Source of the DNA: BCD1 sp942492125
GTDB taxonomy: Bacteria > Bacteroidota > Bacteroidia > Chitinophagales > Saprospiraceae
DNA: 64,000 nt
Direction of reading: 5' to 3'
Assembly: GCA_942492125.1 (NCBI GenBank)
Contig: CALODM010000045.1
Coordinates: forward strand, 477,785-541,784
Part shown: positions 53,113 to 61,545 of the stretch, in pieces
Position numbering within the stretch: the first letter of the stretch is position 1
How the letters are laid out: each line of letters begins with the position of its first letter
Program-made: the position numbers and the translations under genes
The notes under the pieces: generated by a model
The model's database searches: none
Told to the model about the DNA's origin: nothing
Seen by the model: only the letters and a program-made list of their open reading frames with translations

Positions 53113-55086
53113 TTATTGGTTTTCCCTGCGTTTTTGGTCGATATCCGGATCGATTGATCTGGCTTTATTAATATACGACGTTCCCAGTTCTTTGTTGTCT
53201 GCATTGAAATAAGCTACTCCGAGATCAAACCAGGCAAATGCATTGTTGGGCTCTAGTTCAGTACACTTCGTAAAGAACTCAATGGCTTTTCCACTATTGC
53301 CTCCCATGCCATAAGCAACGCCCATCAGTCGGACAGTGGCATAATCATTGGGGTTCATCTCATAGGCCTTTGTCAGGTAGTTCAAGGCTTTGTTGAGATC
53401 GCCCATTTCTTTACCAAAATACTCCCCGGCTTCCCGGTAAGTGATTCCCAGGTTTTTACGGGCATCTGCATAATCTGAATCCAGCTGCAGGGCACGGTTG
53501 TAATCCGCAATGGCTTTATCGTATTGTTTTAACCAGTTGTAGCAGTTGCCTCGAATGAGGAATGCATTTTTGTAAGTAGGATGTATTCTGATAGCTTCAT
53601 TTAAATGCCCTACAGCTTCATTGAGCATGGCATTTTTCTTTTGAATGTTTGTTTCCTCATTTGCTGCAGTAGAAATTGCCCCGCCGGCAGCATTGCGCAA
53701 TTTAGCACTATTTTGGGAAACATGCACGTCTGTTGTGAAAAGAGTGAAATTATCTTTCCAGACCTTATTTCGATCAAAAGTTTTGAGGGCAAACAGCAGG
53801 GTAATGACTCCAATGACCAGGAAGAAAGTATTCGCAGAAGCCTTTTTTGTCAGTAGGTAAATGAGGTAACTGATACTGATAGCAAATCCTACCGATGGCA
53901 TAAACATGAACCTTTCCGACATATTGGTACCTACGGGGAAAATGATATTAGAAACAATCGAGAGGGTTATGAGATAAAAGGCGATACCAAAGGCAATCGG
54001 GCTTTTTTTGGCAAACCCCAGGGCTGCAATTACTGTCAAACCAATGTATAACACCAGGGAGCCCAGTACCATTGGGTCCGCCCATGTTCGAATACCTACC
54101 TGGTAGGGATAGTAATCATGTGTCAATGGATGCGGAAAGACCAGGAGTTGGACATATTTCCCTAAGGTGAACATTATCGTCGCGAGTTTTTCAGCTCCCG
54201 TAAAGGCTACCCAGGCACCGTTTTCTATTTTTAAAAACGGGTTGTTCATCAATTCTCCCGGAGGTTCACCGATCGTCCAACCCAGGATACTTCCTCGCAG
54301 AAGGAGGAAAACAAGGGTTGCAGTCACGAAAGGCAACATAGTCAACAAAATATTGTAAACTTTTTCTTTGGTGAAAAAGTAAAAAGTCAACGGCACAATG
54401 GCCAGAAAAGTGATGGTATTTTCTTTTGATAAAAGACCGAGGAAGAAAATGGCTCCGCTAAGGACATGCAGTCCGATTTTTTGCTCAAAATGCGCCCGGA
54501 AAGAAATATACATGGCCAAAAGGGATGCGAATAAAGCGATGATCTCGTCACGCCCTTTAATATTGGCAACGGCTTCTGTATGCAAGGGGTGGGCAGCAAA
54601 TAACAGGCTGGCCCCGAGTGCTATCATAAGGGCAGCCTTTTGATCTTCCCGTCGGCTGAAAAGCTTGAAAAGTAACAGGAAAAGCGTGATAACCGTCAAC
54701 CCGTAATAAAGGGCATTCATCACATGTCCAATCCAGGGTTGTTGTCCGAAAATTTCATATTCCACAGCGAACATCACTGGCGTCAGCGGTCTGTATCTCC
54801 CTCCGGCAACAAGCTTATCTTTGCCGCTCTTCTTAAAAAAACCGTAAAAGGTATCGTACTTCAATAAGCCGGGAATTCCCTCAATGCCTTCCTTGGTAAA
54901 CATATTATCCGTAATGACGATAGCATCATCCTGGGTGTAATCATGCGAAAAGGTGTTGGCGTAGAGCAGGAAACTAAAACCAAACAATATGGCAATATAG
55001 GTCCAGGGAGTACCCGTTACCGCAGGGTTAACCGACCTGGGAGTCGGTTTCTTTTTAGGTAGATGTTTGTTTTTTTTATTGGACAT
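53113..55086 (-). CDS. TMTC-like multi-pass membrane protein with C-terminal TPR repeats
   Basis: This 657-residue protein has about ten membrane helices in the first 420 residues. The motifs DDAIVITDN (acidic pair in the first lumenal loop) and YRPLTPVMFAVEYEIFGQQPW, plus AAHPLHTEAVANIKGRDE, are typical of GT-C fold O-mannosyltransferases of the TMTC kind. The remaining part has at least four tetratricopeptide repeats (AVGHLNEAIRIHPTYKNAFL, AIADYNRALQLDSDYADA, ALNYLTKAYEMNPNDYA, AIEFFTKCTELEPNNAFA). A lipid-linked sugar donor and a periplasmic protein acceptor are inferred. It begins 34 bp after the ACMSD-like stop. Confidence 0.85.
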   Translation of the reverse strand: MSNKKNKHLPKKKPTPRSVNPAVTGTPWTYIAILFGFSFLLYANTFSHDYTQDDAIVITDNMFTKEGIEGIPGLLKYDTFYGFFKKSGKDKLVAGGRYRPLTPVMFAVEYEIFGQQPWIGHVMNALYYGLTVITLFLLLFKLFSRREDQKAALMIALGASLLFAAHPLHTEAVANIKGRDEIIALFASLLAMYISFRAHFEQKIGLHVLSGAIFFLGLLSKENTITFLAIVPLTFYFFTKEKVYNILLTMLPFVTATLVFLLLRGSILGWTIGEPPGELMNNPFLKIENGAWVAFTGAEKLATIMFTLGKYVQLLVFPHPLTHDYYPYQVGIRTWADPMVLGSLVLYIGLTVIAALGFAKKSPIAFGIAFYLITLSIVSNIIFPVGTNMSERFMFMPSVGFAISISYLIYLLTKKASANTFFLVIGVITLLFALKTFDRNKVWKDNFTLFTTDVHVSQNSAKLRNAAGGAISTAANEETNIQKKNAMLNEAVGHLNEAIRIHPTYKNAFLIRGNCYNWLKQYDKAIADYNRALQLDSDYADARKNLGITYREAGEYFGKEMGDLNKALNYLTKAYEMNPNDYATVRLMGVAYGMGGNSGKAIEFFTKCTELEPNNAFAWFDLGVAYFNADNKELGTSYINKARSIDPDIDQKRRENQ

Positions 55087-55119
55087 GTTAGACTTTTGAA
55101 TTTAAAAACCACCGTAAAT

Positions 55120-56127
55120 CTACAAAAAAGCACTTTTTTCCAGTTTCAGCCAATCCAGTATATTGTTACAAAAGATATCTTCCACCGTTGACTCCGGTAA
55201 ACCCATTTCTTCAATAAAAGCACCGATTTCCAGATCTCCCAATGGAAAAGGGTAATCTGAACCCAGGGTAACTTTTTTGGGATTGGCCGTTTTCAAAATG
55301 TACTCGAGCATGACATCATCGTGTGTAATGCAATCGACCCAAAATTTGCCAAGGTATTCCCGGGGATTGACCGGGTTGTCAATGGCAACAAGATCCGGGC
55401 GGCAGTTGAATCCGTGTTCAACACGACCTATGGTTGGCAGGAAAGAACCTCCGGCATGGGCAAAACAGGTGCGTAATTCAGGTAGTCTTTCGAAAACACC
55501 ACCAAAGATCATGGAGCAGATAGCTCTTGACGTTTCAGCGGGCATACCTACCAGCCAGGGGAGCCAGTATTTTTCCATGGAGTGAAAACCCATCATATTC
55601 CAGGGGTGTACAAACAAGGCCATATCGAGGTCCTGCATGGCTTTGAGGATGGGGAAGAACTCTTCTTCATTCAGGTTTTTGTCATTGATGTTTGAACCGA
55701 TTTGAACGCCTGCCAGCCCGATTTTTTTACACCTTTCAAGTTCCTGAACGGCCAAGTTAGCGTCCTGCATGGGGATTGTCCCAAGGCCAATATAGTTTTT
55801 GGGATGATCCTCAACCGTTTGGGCAATATCGTCATTGAGGAATTTCGATAATTCCAGGCAATCCCTGGATTTGGCCCAATAGGAGAACATCACCGGAATG
55901 GTGCAGACTACCTGCACCTGAGTATTATGTGACTCGTATTCAATGATACGTTCTTTAGGGTCCCAGCAATTGGATTCAATTTCCCGGAAAAATTTGTCCC
56001 CTTTCATCATATTGGCAAAGCCGGGTTTGTGGTGGACGAGGTGGATGAAGTCTCCATACCCGAATTTTTCGGCGAACTTTGGCAGGTTCTCGGGGATGAT
56101 GTGGGTGTGCATGTCGATCTTTAACAT
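55120..56127 (-). CDS. Amidohydrolase, ACMSD-like (2-amino-3-carboxymuconate 6-semialdehyde decarboxylase)
   Basis: From ATG 56127 (MLKIDMHTHII) the protein has 335 residues. Metal ligands are in DMHTH, FVHPWNMMGF and CFAHAGGSF, and the Asp in TLGSDYPFPLG. VPVMFSYWAK and YWLPWLVGMPAETSRAICSM match characterised ACMSD enzymes closely, so the family call is firm. ACMSD removes CO2 from an intermediate of the kynurenine/3-hydroxyanthranilate pathway. No other gene of that pathway lies in the window. An extra 15 codons upstream to 56172 are not needed. Confidence 0.9.
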   Translation of the reverse strand: MLKIDMHTHIIPENLPKFAEKFGYGDFIHLVHHKPGFANMMKGDKFFREIESNCWDPKERIIEYESHNTQVQVVCTIPVMFSYWAKSRDCLELSKFLNDDIAQTVEDHPKNYIGLGTIPMQDANLAVQELERCKKIGLAGVQIGSNINDKNLNEEEFFPILKAMQDLDMALFVHPWNMMGFHSMEKYWLPWLVGMPAETSRAICSMIFGGVFERLPELRTCFAHAGGSFLPTIGRVEHGFNCRPDLVAIDNPVNPREYLGKFWVDCITHDDVMLEYILKTANPKKVTLGSDYPFPLGDLEIGAFIEEMGLPESTVEDIFCNNILDWLKLEKSAFL

Positions 56128-56258
56128 GTTGGTGTTGGTTTTATTGTTAGAAGTGTTGCAATTTTTTACCACAGCGAACCCTGAGAAGGCACAGTGTTCG
56201 CTGGGTTTTTACTTTAGGGATTCCACAAACTTAAATTAAAAAGCAGAGCCTTCAAAAC

Positions 56259-57794
56259 TCAATCTCCCAAAGCTTTCATTTTAAACCGTTCGATGGTTGC
56301 CGGCTTGTGTTCTGATTCCATGATTGCTTTGATTTTTTCCACAATTTCCGGATTTTCCGCAGCTACATCGTTTTGTTCCCGGAGGTCAGTTTTAAGGTTA
56401 TATAATGCAATATGCATGCTGTCTTTTTGTATGTTCTTGCGAATGCCTTTCCAATCGCCCAGTCTTACGGCTTGTTGACCACCATAGGCGGGAAATTCCC
56501 AGTATAGGAATTCGTGTTGCTGTTGATTTTCTGTATCTCCGATCATAGTAGGGAGGAAGCTTAAACCATCGGATTTGTTAAATTCTTTGCTTTCAACTAT
56601 CGAGGATAAGGTGGGCATCACATCCCAAAAGGCAGAGATGTGATCTGTTTCGCTGTCTGGCTCAATTTTTCCCGGCCAGGAAGCAATCATAGGGACTCGT
56701 ATGCCTCCCTCGTGGGTAAATCCTTTGGTCCATCCGTATCCGTTATCAAAAGGGGCCGCACTGTTGAAATATATTGGATCAAAACCACCAACGTCATAAG
56801 TTGGCCCATTGTCGCTGGTGAAAATGATGAGGGTGTTTTCGTAAATGCCCAGCGTTTTTAATTTGTCCACGATTTCTCCGACTTGCTGATCCAGGTAAGA
56901 GACCATGGCCGCATACGTTGCCCGCGGATATCGGCAAGGAAAATAACCTCGTCCACCTATATAGGGTGATTCATCGCCGAGTTTGTCAACATAATATTCT
57001 ACCAGTTCCTCAGGTGCCTGTAACGGCAAATGAGGAATGGGGGAAGCGTAATACAAAAAGAAACTGCTGTCTTTATTTTGCTCGATGAATTGTAATGCCT
57101 CATTTTGCATAAATGTGGGAGCGTAATCTTTTTGCCGGAATAGGGCATAGGAGTCTTCCGCCAGCGTATCTGCATCGGGCTGGAGTTTTGTTCCCGGGGA
57201 AACGACATCGTTTTCCAGCCATTCTTTTTGATCGTTTTTCCAAAGGAAAGGTGGATAAAGATTGTGTGCCTGTCTTTGACAGTTGTAGCCGTAGAAAAAA
57301 TCAAAGCCTTGGCGGTTGGGCGTGCCTTCCGTCTCCGGGGCTCCCAATCCCCATTTGCCGACTATGCCGGTGATGTACCCTGCTGCCTGGAGGACTTCCG
57401 CCAGCGTTACCGTAGTGTCAGGAATAGGCCGCTGGCCTTCGAGGTTAGGGTCCTCTACGGCGGCAGCGTAGTTCCAGACTTCTCCCCGTTCCCGCCATTC
57501 GTCATTGCCGCGTATGTGGGCATGACCGGGGTGTTGGCCGGTCATGAGCATATATCTGGCCGGTGCACAGACCGGTGCGCCGGAATAGTGCTGGGTGAAG
57601 CGCATGCCATTTTCGGCTAACGCATCAATATTGGGCGTTTCGATTTTTTGTTGTCCATAGGCGCCAACATCGCCATAGCCGAGGTCGTCGGCGAGGATGT
57701 AAATGATGTTGGGTTTTACATTGGCAGGTTCTTTTTCGGTACATGAAAAGATCAAGGATGGGAGTAATAACAGGTATAGTATGTTTTTGCCCAT
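56259..57794 (-). CDS. Sulfatase lipoprotein, Cys-type formylglycine sulfatase (arylsulfatase A-like)
   Basis: This 511-residue protein has a lipobox LIFSC. The active site CAPAR (Cys76 to be converted to formylglycine) lies in SGAPVCAPARYMLMTG. Metal ligands are in NIIYILADDLGYGDVG and IFTSDNGPTYDVGG, and catalytic residues are in TKGFTHEGGIRVP. It hydrolyses sulfate esters, probably on marine or host polysaccharides. No anaerobic or FGE-type maturase gene lies in the window. It is upstream of the ACMSD gene by 131 bp. Confidence 0.93.
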   Translation of the reverse strand: MGKNILYLLLLPSLIFSCTEKEPANVKPNIIYILADDLGYGDVGAYGQQKIETPNIDALAENGMRFTQHYSGAPVCAPARYMLMTGQHPGHAHIRGNDEWRERGEVWNYAAAVEDPNLEGQRPIPDTTVTLAEVLQAAGYITGIVGKWGLGAPETEGTPNRQGFDFFYGYNCQRQAHNLYPPFLWKNDQKEWLENDVVSPGTKLQPDADTLAEDSYALFRQKDYAPTFMQNEALQFIEQNKDSSFFLYYASPIPHLPLQAPEELVEYYVDKLGDESPYIGGRGYFPCRYPRATYAAMVSYLDQQVGEIVDKLKTLGIYENTLIIFTSDNGPTYDVGGFDPIYFNSAAPFDNGYGWTKGFTHEGGIRVPMIASWPGKIEPDSETDHISAFWDVMPTLSSIVESKEFNKSDGLSFLPTMIGDTENQQQHEFLYWEFPAYGGQQAVRLGDWKGIRKNIQKDSMHIALYNLKTDLREQNDVAAENPEIVEKIKAIMESEHKPATIERFKMKALGD

Positions 57795-57856
57795 GATGGA
57801 TGATTTTTGCTAAGGTTTCGTTGGGGTTAAGATAGTGAATTTTTGGATATGGCGGA

Positions 57857-57970
57857 CGGGAGTCCGCGAGCCAAGTTCATGTACGACTAGACGTCGTAAC
57901 GAGCTATTATTTTTTCGATGATCGGGAATCTGCGAGCCAAGTTCATCTAAGACAAGGAATTTGAAAAAAG
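57857..57970. repeat. Palindromic repeat unit(s) of the GTCGTAACGAGC type, copy 1 region
   Basis: The region has a GCGGAC/GTCCGC hairpin, the hairpin TACGACTAGACGTCGTA followed by ACGAGC, and a direct repeat GCGAGCCAAGTTCAT at 57866-57880 and 57932-57946. It lies between the sulfatase and endonuclease/phosphatase genes. Confidence 0.65.
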
Positions 57971-58023
57971 CTAGTTGTCGAATAAATTCGACAGCTACGA
58001 TGCAATGATGTCCTGGCGAGCGG

Positions 58024-58809
58024 TTATTTTAATAGTTCAAGGACAACTAAGACGCCACAGTGGTCGGAAGCAATTTCATCACAGAGGACTTTTTTGGAAA
58101 GAATGCGCCATTTTTTTGCGGGTTTGTAAAGGATGTAGTCAATTTTCTTTTTAGGGTTCGTTGAGGGGTAGGTTGGAAGGTAATCTTTAAAAGCTGGTGT
58201 CCAGAATTTGAATAGACTTTGCATGACTTCACTGTCAGGCGTATCATTCAGATCACCGCCCAAAATGGTTGGCAGGGATGTGTTGGCGTATATCCTGTTT
58301 ATTTCATCGGCTTGTATTTGTCGGTTGTAGTCATTGGATTCGTGATCCAGGTGTGTGCCCACAAAACAGACGGTATCGCCGCTGGCTAAAACAAAGGTAA
58401 CTTCAAGGGCAGCCCTGGGTTCTTTGCCTTCTGTATAGGGTAGCGGATGATTTTTGGTGCTTATGAAGGTGTAATTAGATAAAACACCTTCACCATATTC
58501 TCCATCATCATAGTACATGGCTCTTCCAAACAAAGGAGCCATTTGGATGCGGTATCCCAATTCTGTTGCCAGATCCATTTTGCGGGCCCGGTTGGTTTTG
58601 TAGTCAACTTCCTGGAGTGCCACGATATCCGGATCGACGGATTTGATGACTTCTGCAATTAGGTCGATATCAAAGTCTCCATTCATGGTGGCTCCGTGCA
58701 AAATGTTGTAGGTGAATACGCGGATGAGGCGGGAGGAGTCGATGGGCTGGGCGGAGATATTAAAACTGGTAGCCAATAAGCAAATTAGAATGATTGAGAA
58801 TTTTTTCAT
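58024..58809 (-). CDS. Secreted endonuclease/exonuclease/phosphatase family protein
   Basis: This 261-residue protein has a signal peptide (1-20, ending NISAQ). The EEP fold is shown by RVFTYNILHGAT (Asn), IVALQEVDYKT (catalytic Glu), VGTHLDHESNDYNR (His/Asp), ILGGDLNDTPDSEV (Asp-Asn-Asp) and IASDHCGVLVVLEL (catalytic SDH). It may be a sphingomyelinase-like or phosphodiester-cleaving enzyme; the exact substrate is unknown. Confidence 0.9.
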   Translation of the reverse strand: MKKFSIILICLLATSFNISAQPIDSSRLIRVFTYNILHGATMNGDFDIDLIAEVIKSVDPDIVALQEVDYKTNRARKMDLATELGYRIQMAPLFGRAMYYDDGEYGEGVLSNYTFISTKNHPLPYTEGKEPRAALEVTFVLASGDTVCFVGTHLDHESNDYNRQIQADEINRIYANTSLPTILGGDLNDTPDSEVMQSLFKFWTPAFKDYLPTYPSTNPKKKIDYILYKPAKKWRILSKKVLCDEIASDHCGVLVVLELLK

Positions 58810-58879
58810 GGTTTTGACTTTGTGGAAACAAGATAGGAAGGGATTTTGAAATGGTAGGTGTCGGTGCTGGATTTTTGGT

Positions 58880-59010
58880 TGGAATAGCGGACGGGATTCC
58901 GCTGCTTTTGTCCTTGTACGACAGGAAGTCGTAAAGAGCGGTTATTTTTTACGACAGATAGGAATCCGCGAGCTTGGTCCGTGTAAGGACTATATGTCCT
59001 AACGAGCCGT
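58880..59010. repeat. Palindromic repeat units of the GTCGTAACGAGC type, copy 2 region
   Basis: Upstream of the endonuclease/phosphatase gene are a GCGGACGGGATTCCGC hairpin, TACGACAGGAAGTCGTA followed by AAGAGCGG, and AGGACTATATGTCCTAACGAGC. They are variants of the units at 57857-57970. The 58810-59158 region holds these repeats, a PadR-type promoter area and no gene. Confidence 0.65.
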
Positions 59011-59078
59011 GCGGAGCGGTGGTCCCATCGTGATCAAATATCGGTAGCCCTTGAGAAAGATCTCCATTTGTCGATAAA

Positions 59079-59136
59079 AGGTACCTGTTGGTCAAGAATA
59101 CCTTGAGATTTAGGTACTTTGTGTTGCATAGTACCT
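59079..59136. promoter_or_regulatory. Repeated AGGTAC half-sites before the PadR gene
   Basis: A palindrome AGGTACCT (59079-59086) and an inverted pair AGGTAC (59112-59117) / GTACCT (59131-59136) lie just upstream of the promoter-like box. PadR proteins are usually autoregulated through such repeats, so these are candidate operators. Confidence 0.45.
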
Positions 59137-59146
59137 GAAATTGGTA

Positions 59147-59154
59147 TATATTTG
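59147..59154 (+). promoter_or_regulatory. Bacteroidota -7 box immediately before the PadR start
   Basis: TATATTTG is an exact TAnnTTTG match, with a TTG at 59124-59126 about 20 bp upstream as a possible -33. The box ends four bases before the ATG at 59159, so the transcript may be leaderless. Confidence 0.5.
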
Positions 59155-59158
59155 TGAT

Positions 59159-59503
59159 ATGAAATCAAAGGAATTAGATAAAACACGGACACAGATGAAG
59201 CGGGGAGTGCTTGAAATGTGTATCTTATCTCTGATCAGGGAGAAGGAAACTTATGGCCGTGAGATCAATGAGCGGTTGAAGGATTCTGAGCTCGTCGTGG
59301 TCGAGGGCACATTGTACCCGTTGCTGAGTCGTTTGAAGAAGGCAGAGTTGCTGGAATACAAGTGGGAGGAGTCCACATCGGGCCCGCCGCGAAAGTATTA
59401 TAAGATCACGCCCAAAGGGGAGGAATTTCTGGGTGATCTGTTAGCGACCTGGGGAACCCTGGTCAATGCGGTCAGTAAAATGACGCAGAACGGTTCCAAA
59501 TAA
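59159..59503 (+). CDS. PadR-family transcriptional regulator
   Basis: From ATG 59159 (MKSKELDK) the protein has 114 residues. The winged-helix core is GVLEMCILSLIREKETYGREI, VEGTLYPLLSRLKKAELL and PPRKYYKITPKGEEFL, typical of PadR repressors. An in-frame ATG at 59141 is less likely, since the promoter box lies between it and the core. It precedes the PspC gene by 28 bp and is probably co-transcribed and autoregulated. Confidence 0.92.
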   Translation: MKSKELDKTRTQMKRGVLEMCILSLIREKETYGREINERLKDSELVVVEGTLYPLLSRLKKAELLEYKWEESTSGPPRKYYKITPKGEEFLGDLLATWGTLVNAVSKMTQNGSK

Positions 59504-59531
59504 TTTTTGAAAAATTTAAACACAACACATA

Positions 59532-61111
59532 ATGAATAAGGTTTTCACTGTCAATCTTGGAGGATATCCATTTACAATTGATGAAGATGCTTTTGAATAT
59601 TTGGATAAATACCTTAAAGCCATTCACCGACACTTCCGTGGCGGGGATGGATATGAAGAAATAACGAGCGATATTGAATCCAGGCTTGCCGAATTGTTTC
59701 AGGAAAGTATGGGCAGTCGCAAAATTGTATCCTTAAAGGATGTCACCAACGCAGTATCCACTATGGGGCGTCCGGAAGATTTTGGTGCCGATGATTTTGA
59801 AGGAGAGATGGGCTCTGGCAAGAGTGACTATACTTTTAAAACGGGCAAAAGGCTTTTCCGCGACCCGGAAGACGAAGTGGTAGCCGGAGTCTGTTCCGGA
59901 ATAGCTGCTTACCTGGGAATTACTGATCCACTGTGGGTAAGAATTGCCTTTATCGTTTTCACTGTTTTTGGCGGATCCGGTATTTTATTGTACGCCATAC
60001 TTTGGGCTATTTTGCCGAAGGCGGAGACATCAGCCGATTATCTTGCCATGAAAGGAGAGCCGATCAACATCGACAATATCAGTAAAATGATCAAAGATGA
60101 ATTTGAAAATTTGTCTGAAAAGGTGACGGAATTCGGTGGGGAATTCGGTTCAAAAAAAAAAGTCAAGCCGGAGAAGAAGGCGAGGAAAAAAATAATGGAA
60201 CCGCTGCCCTTAAGAAAGGGGTTTCTGTTCTAGGCAGCCTGTTGCTGACTATTGTTTTAGTGCTCCGCAAGATTCTCCCGACTGTTCTTAAAGTTATTGG
60301 AATTATTATTATCATAGGACTTGGAGTGTCCTGGTTTGCTTTACTTGCAGGCATGGCCTATGGATCTCCATATCTCGATTTTGTTGTACCCGGCCGTAAT
60401 TTATTCTCCTATCTCGGTGCTTTCAATTTATTCATGATTATCGGAATCCCGCTGTTTGTGATCGTATTGACGATCCTGCGGGTATTTTTCCGCACCCGAC
60501 TGAGCAAGAGATGGAGAACGGCCCTGGGTATTTTTTGGGGTATAAATATTGCCGGGTTATTTTTATCTGCGGCCCTTGTTGGAAAGGAATTTGAATTCAA
60601 TGCAGAGGTTACCCAAGTCCAGACTGAATTGGAAGTAACCTCAGATACCCTCGAACTGGATATGTTCTCCAAGGAGTACAAAACCTTATTCGGGCTTGAG
60701 GATGAAGATGTAAAACTGACGGAAAACGAACTGGTTTTCGATAACCTTACCATTTCAATTCAAAGAGGGGATGGTCCCAATTTTGAAATGATCCAGGTGA
60801 ATGAAGCCAGGGGCGTCAGTTCACAAAAAGCGTATGAATCTGCTGAAAATATTGATTTTGACTACCGGATGGAAGGAGACAAATTGTTGTTTCCGAAATA
60901 CCTGGAAGTGACCAAAGACGAGAAGTTTAGAGTACAAGGTGTGCATGTCACTGTATTGATTCCGGAAGGTAAATTTGTCAAAATTTCAAGAGCAGTTGCC
61001 CGCAATCATGGACAAGTACAGAAGAAAGATTCTGAACATTACATCTGGAGCAGCGATAACAATATCTGGAAGATGGAACATGAGGGGTTGGTATGTACCG
61101 ACTGCGAGTAG
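59532..61111 (+). pseudogene. PspC-domain envelope-stress protein broken by an A10 frameshift
   Basis: The first frame (59532-60233) gives an HAAS-like N-terminus (FTIDEDAFEYLDKYLKAIHRHF) and a PspC domain (RLFRDPEDEVVAGVCSGIAAYL with helix GGSGILLYAILWAIL), then runs out after SKKKVKPEKK. The second frame (60242-61111) has three membrane helices (VIGIIIIIGLGVSWFALLA and others) and a periplasmic beta region. The span is 3n-1 bases, so one base missing from the A10 tract at 60152-60161 would restore a 526-residue protein of the usual Bacteroidota type. Transcriptional slippage on A10 is also conceivable. Confidence 0.82.
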
Positions 61112-61116
61112 ATAAT

Positions 61117-61245
61117 TACGAAAATTTAATTTCGAATTACGAGTTTGGAATTACGAATTTTATGGTCTGCTTACTGATACTTTTTCTCCAATTCGTAATT
61201 CGTAATTTCAAACCTGCCTGACGAGGTCAGGAGGCAGGTTCGTAA
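61117..61245. repeat. Cluster of AATTACGAATT-type and CCTGCC-type repeats
   Basis: Short direct and inverted copies of AATTACGAA/TTCGTAATT occupy 61117-61215. Next to them is a hairpin AACCTGCCTGAC ... GTCAGGAGGCAGGTT. These are typical intergenic repeats of the organism; a related fragment is near 38675-38710. Confidence 0.6.
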
Positions 61246-61340
61246 TTAAACTTGGAAATCACCTGACGCCTTTTTTGGCTTGAAAATAACCTGTCTTAAA
61301 AAGGTAATTTTCTGAATTTTATAAATTGATTATGTGTTTT

Positions 61341-61377
61341 GCTTACCGGGATCTGTTGATCTCGGTAAGCATTTTTT
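61341..61377 (+). terminator. Rho-independent terminator of the PadR-PspC operon
   Basis: Stem GCTTACCGGGATC paired with GATCTCGGTAAGC (one G-T pair), loop TGTT, followed by ATTTTTT. It lies about 230 bp past the PspC stop codon. Confidence 0.85.
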
Positions 61378-61378
61378 A

Positions 61379-61412
61379 TAGAACCTGCCTTTGCCGTCAG
61401 GCAGGCGCGGAT
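61379..61412. repeat. 34-bp dispersed palindromic repeat, copy 2
   Basis: It is the second copy of the TAGAACCTGCCTTTGCCG element at 40625-40658, with two mismatches, directly behind the terminator. Confidence 0.75.
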
Positions 61413-61545
61413 TTTAACGGGTTGAACTGGTTTTGACGGATCTATTTATCGAATTATAAAGAAACAGCGAAAATCAGTTCGATCAGTTTAATCCGTGTTC
61501 CATCATATAAAGCACCAGCAACCAGTAACCAGTAACCAGAAGTTT

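Noticed and set aside
56173..56258. GCGAAC/GTTCGC hairpin as a sulfatase terminator
   Set aside because: The stem is short with a long loop, and the T-run is only on the plus strand where no gene ends.
61510..61535. Tandem AACCAGT units as a regulatory VNTR
   Set aside because: There are only about three short units; this is more likely part of the general low-complexity intergenic repeats.
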